The translations under genes were made by a program, and so were the position numbers. 64,000 bases of DNA from JBFHIZ01 sp963666475 (GTDB taxonomy: Bacteria > Bacillota > Clostridia > Lachnospirales > Lachnospiraceae): contig CAXXJM010000001.1 of assembly GCA_963666475.2 (NCBI GenBank), positions 496,001-560,000 of the forward strand, in the 5' to 3' direction. The number at the start of each line of letters is the position of its first letter. The first letter of the stretch is position 1. Below are positions 61,411 to 64,000 of the stretch, piece after piece. The notes beneath the pieces are model-generated. The model ran no database searches, was not told where the DNA came from, and saw nothing but the letters and a program-made list of their open reading frames with translations.

Positions 61411-63084
61411 TTATTCGACTGAAACTATATAGTAATATATTGGTTGTCCACCAAATTGTAATTCTACATCACAATCTGGACAATCTGCTTCAAGTCTTGC
61501 TCTTAATGACTCAGCCTGTTCTTCAGATACTTCCGCACCAAAATAGATGCTTATTAAAGAACTGTCTTCATCTGTCATTTTTAAAATCATATCATAGGAA
61601 ACATTTTCTATATCTTTACCGACTGCCAACATTCCATGATCACCAATTCCCATGAAATCTCCCTGTGTAATTTCATAATCATCGATTACGGTATCTCGAA
61701 CAGCATATGTAACCTGACCAGTCTTGACATTTTTGATTTCTTTATTCATTACTGTTTCGTTCTCTTCGTCAGTAGAATCAGGAATATAATTAATCATAGC
61801 CGTAATACCCTGAGGAGCATTTTTTGTTGGAATCACAATGATTTTCTTATTTTTTGCCAATTCCTTAGCTTGAGAAGCAGCTAAGATGATATTTTTATTG
61901 TTTGGAAGGATGAAAATAGTATCTGCGTGAACTTTGTCAATTGCCTGCAACATATCATCCGTACTAGGATTCATGGTTTGGCCACCCTCAATGATATAGT
62001 CGACACCTAATTCGCGGAATAACTCATTAAGACCATCTCCCACACTGACTGAGATAAAACCATGTGCTTTATTTTCTACAGGAAGACTTGACGATTCTAT
62101 TGCTTCTTTGTGTTCAGATGATTTAATGACATTTTCATGATGTTCAAGTCTCATATTGTCTATTTTTAAGTTTGATAGTGCACCATATTTTAAAGCTTCT
62201 TGGATTGCCAGACCAGGATCGTTCGTATGTACATGTACTTTAACGATTTCATCATCTGCTACTACTACGATTGAATCACCGAGTGATTCAAGATATTCTT
62301 TAAAATCGACTTCATTTTGAATATTAAATACACGTTCTGTCATAATAATGAATTCAGTACAGTATCCAAACTTGATCTCGATATTTTCATCCATTGCTTT
62401 TGTTACAGAAGGCGTAACTGGAGCAAAATCTGCATCCATTGAATAATCAATGTCTTTTCCTAGATAAGCGTCATATGCGCCACGAAGAACCTCCAAATAA
62501 CCTTGTCCACCAGAATCAACGACTCCTGCTTGTTTTAGTACAGGCAACATGTCCGGTGTTTTTTGTAGCACTTCATCTGCATAATCAATAATTGCCTTTA
62601 ATCCAACTGTAAGATCTAATTCATTTGCATTTACTAATTCTCTTGCTTTATCAGCAGCACCTTTTGCAACGGTAAGAATCGTACCTTCTTTAGGTTTCAT
62701 AACTGCTTTGTATGCAGTTTCAGCTCCTTTTTCCATTGCATCTGCAATTTGTATCATTGTTATTTCTTCAAATTCTTGAATTACTTTTGTGAATCCTCTT
62801 AGTAATTGTGATAGTATTACACCTGAATTCCCTCTAGCACCTCTTAATGATCCAGAAGAAATTGCTTTGGATAGAGTCTGCATTGTGATGTCATTTGTGC
62901 TGTCTAGTTTGACTACTTCCTTGGCTGCAGCCATTATAGTAAGTGTCATATTTGTACCAGTATCTCCATCCGGCACTGGAAAAACATTTAACTCGTTAAT
63001 CCACTCCTTTTTGTGTTCAAGATTTTTAGCACCTGCTAACATCATTTTAGCAATCATCTTTGCATCCAATGTATCCTGATTCAT
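61411..63084 (-). CDS. fakA: Fatty acid kinase catalytic subunit FakA (DAK2 domain)
   Basis: Phosphorylates exogenous fatty acids bound to FakB. The 557-residue product has the DAK2/DhaL domain (about 8-210: NVFPVPDGDTGTNM with the metal aspartates, LRGARGNSGVILSQ) and a C-terminal DegV-independent domain (about 300-557). In other Firmicutes it also sits after asp23 and before recG. A FakB (DegV) partner is not in this window. Confidence 0.93.
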   Translation of the reverse strand: MNQDTLDAKMIAKMMLAGAKNLEHKKEWINELNVFPVPDGDTGTNMTLTIMAAAKEVVKLDSTNDITMQTLSKAISSGSLRGARGNSGVILSQLLRGFTKVIQEFEEITMIQIADAMEKGAETAYKAVMKPKEGTILTVAKGAADKARELVNANELDLTVGLKAIIDYADEVLQKTPDMLPVLKQAGVVDSGGQGYLEVLRGAYDAYLGKDIDYSMDADFAPVTPSVTKAMDENIEIKFGYCTEFIIMTERVFNIQNEVDFKEYLESLGDSIVVVADDEIVKVHVHTNDPGLAIQEALKYGALSNLKIDNMRLEHHENVIKSSEHKEAIESSSLPVENKAHGFISVSVGDGLNELFRELGVDYIIEGGQTMNPSTDDMLQAIDKVHADTIFILPNNKNIILAASQAKELAKNKKIIVIPTKNAPQGITAMINYIPDSTDEENETVMNKEIKNVKTGQVTYAVRDTVIDDYEITQGDFMGIGDHGMLAVGKDIENVSYDMILKMTDEDSSLISIYFGAEVSEEQAESLRARLEADCPDCDVELQFGGQPIYYYIVSVE

Positions 63085-63096
63085 TTGTTAATCCTC

Positions 63097-63456
63097 CTAG
63101 TCTATTACTCGTACACCTTCCACAAAGATGTTTATTTTTTTAACTTTAAGTCCGGTAAATTTTTCGACTTTATACTTTACATTACTGATTAAATTGTCAG
63201 TTACCGAATGAATACTTACCCCATATGCAACAATCACATGGAAATCAAGAGCAAGGCTATTAGCATTACTAACATTAACAGAAATTCCACTTGTGATCAT
63301 ATCTTTTTTTAAGAGGCGAACTAACCCTTGTCCAACATTTACATTTGTCATACCAACAATACCAAAACATTCAACGGCAACGGAACCAGCATAACGAGCG
63401 ATTACATCGTTGTCAATTTCAATATTACCTAAATGGGTGTTCATTGAACCCTTCAT
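63097..63456 (-). CDS. Asp23/Gls24 family envelope stress protein
   Basis: A 119-residue protein of the Asp23 family (YloU of Bacillus). It has IEIDNDVIARYAGSVAVECFGIVG and DFHVIVAYGVSIHSVTDNL. Members are abundant at the membrane in some Firmicutes. The start may be the ATG at 63456 or 63444. It lies directly upstream of fakA, its usual place, and divergent from rpmB. Confidence 0.92.
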   Translation of the reverse strand: MKGSMNTHLGNIEIDNDVIARYAGSVAVECFGIVGMTNVNVGQGLVRLLKKDMITSGISVNVSNANSLALDFHVIVAYGVSIHSVTDNLISNVKYKVEKFTGLKVKKINIFVEGVRVID

Positions 63457-63552
63457 AAATGTCCTCCTTACCTTTCATTCTCTCGAATAAAAAAATGTGT
63501 ATCTATATTATTATACCTTTTTTTTTATAAATTACAAATATTAAATTTTTAC

Positions 63553-63581
63553 TTGCATAATTTTATGTTTTCTGATAATAT
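63553..63581 (+). promoter_or_regulatory. Promoter of rpmB
   Basis: TTGCAT (63553-63558), 17-base spacer, TAATAT (63576-63581), about 40 bases before the start codon. Confidence 0.7.
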
Positions 63582-63621
63582 AACAATGTTGTAAAGAAGA
63601 TGACGTTTAGGAGGTGCTAAC

Positions 63622-63807
63622 ATGGCAAAATGTGAAATTTGTGAAAAAGGCGTTCATTTTGGTAATGCAGTAAGCCATTCTCATAGAAGATCAAACCGTA
63701 TTTTCAAGTCAAACATCAAGACTGTTAAATGTAATGTTAATGGTTCTGTGAAAAAAATGCACGTATGTACAAATTGTTTAAAATCAGGTAAAGTAGAAAG
63801 AGCATAA
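63622..63807 (+). CDS. rpmB: 50S ribosomal protein bL28 (zinc-ribbon form)
   Basis: A 61-residue protein with the cysteine pairs CEIC and CTNC of the zinc-binding C+ form, plus GNAVSHSHRRSNR. The C+ form implies zinc-dependence; a C- copy for zinc starvation would lie elsewhere if present. AGGAGGTG precedes the ATG. Monocistronic with its own promoter and terminator. Confidence 0.97.
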   Translation: MAKCEICEKGVHFGNAVSHSHRRSNRIFKSNIKTVKCNVNGSVKKMHVCTNCLKSGKVERA

Positions 63808-63821
63808 TTTTCTGTTTGATG

Positions 63822-63861
63822 AAAAAAGGAAAGAAATCATTTGATTTCTTTCCTTTTTTTT
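63822..63861. terminator. Bidirectional terminator between rpmB and the J-domain gene
   Basis: AAAAAAGGAAAGAAATCA pairs with TGATTTCTTTCCTTTTTT, with A and T tracts on both sides. The stop codon of the minus-strand gene overlaps its right end. Confidence 0.88.
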
Positions 63862-64000
63862 ATTCAAAGATATCTTTTAAATTTGCGTATTCTTCATTAA
63901 TTAATTGAATGGTTGTATGATCCCCTGAAATATTATCTGGATGAAATATTTTAATTAAGTCTTTATATCTTTTTTTTAGAGTCAAATTATTGTTTACACC
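63860..64000 (-). CDS. J-domain protein, C-terminal end only
   Basis: The minus-strand frame from the window edge to a TAA at 63862-63860 encodes 46 residues. It includes KKRYKDLIKIFHPDN, which holds the HPD motif of DnaJ domains, and then QLINEEYANLKDIFE, matching J-domain helix IV, right up to the stop. The J-domain is thus at the very C-terminus, unlike DnaJ itself, as in membrane-anchored or small J proteins. The start and function lie outside the window. Confidence 0.75.
   Translation of the reverse strand, partial: GVNNNLTLKKRYKDLIKIFHPDNISGDHTTIQLINEEYANLKDIFE

Noticed and set aside
1..64000. CRISPR array or tandem repeats
   Set aside because: No spaced direct repeats of suitable length were seen; repeated short elements are terminator hairpins and LexA boxes.

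Overview
The window is a gene-dense, AT-rich stretch of a low-GC Gram-positive chromosome. Gene content and order point to the Clostridia, most likely Lachnospiraceae: mreB-mreC-mreD-PBP2-minC-rodA-mgsA in one run, an Asp23/fakA/recG cluster beside rpmB, rplU-prp-rpmA-obgE, a B12-radical SAM/DUF2344/RNase G trio, short HisG with HisZ, and a long HisIE. This assignment is inference from synteny and protein families; no rRNA gene is present to confirm it. I see no rRNA, tRNA, CRISPR array, IS element or prophage, and no gene-free gap longer than about 250 bases.

Layout. 1-20672 (+): mutL (5' end cut by the window), miaA, a PLP lyase, radC, the rod-shape operon mreBCD-PBP2-minC-rodA-mgsA, a lipoprotein DD-carboxypeptidase, a small P-loop protein, an HlyD-like membrane protein with ylmE and sepF, then aroB, lspA, rluD, a cytidylate-kinase-like protein and an AraC regulator. 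20669-25700 (-): a four-gene operon of a membrane-bound O-acyltransferase (MBOAT), a small membrane protein and two SGNH-type proteins fused to BspA-like leucine-rich repeats. 25901-30588: AI-2E exporter, ttcA-like, a tyrosine recombinase, and the divergent yneA-like/lexA pair with an array of LexA boxes. 30617-34925 (-): rsfS, yqeK, nadD, yhbY, obgE, rpmA, prp, rplU. 35045-40552 (-): a second cytidylate-kinase-like gene and the livKHMGF branched-chain amino acid transporter. 40607-44371 (-): RNase G and the radical SAM pair. 44408-49545 (-): hisZGDB-IE. 49630-63456 (-): recU, RNA pseudouridine synthases, a HAD phosphatase, a DivIVA-like coiled coil, coaD, rsmD, parC, parE, recG, fakA, asp23. 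Last come rpmB (+) and the tail of a J-domain gene (-).

How it fits together. Much of the window serves the cell envelope and division (mre operon, PBP2, RodA, MinC, SepF, DD-carboxypeptidase, LspA, YneA-like, MBOAT operon). Most of the rest is translation and genome maintenance. The items most worth a second look are: the MBOAT operon with two SGNH-LRR proteins in opposite domain order; a MinC with neither MinD nor MinE beside it and an altered MinD-contact motif; an MreB with degenerate nucleotide-binding motifs; a PBP2 with an insert of about 240 residues; a HisIE fused to a degenerate TIM-barrel; and a his promoter whose -35 box sits on the recU stop codon with a palindrome just downstream of the predicted start of transcription.
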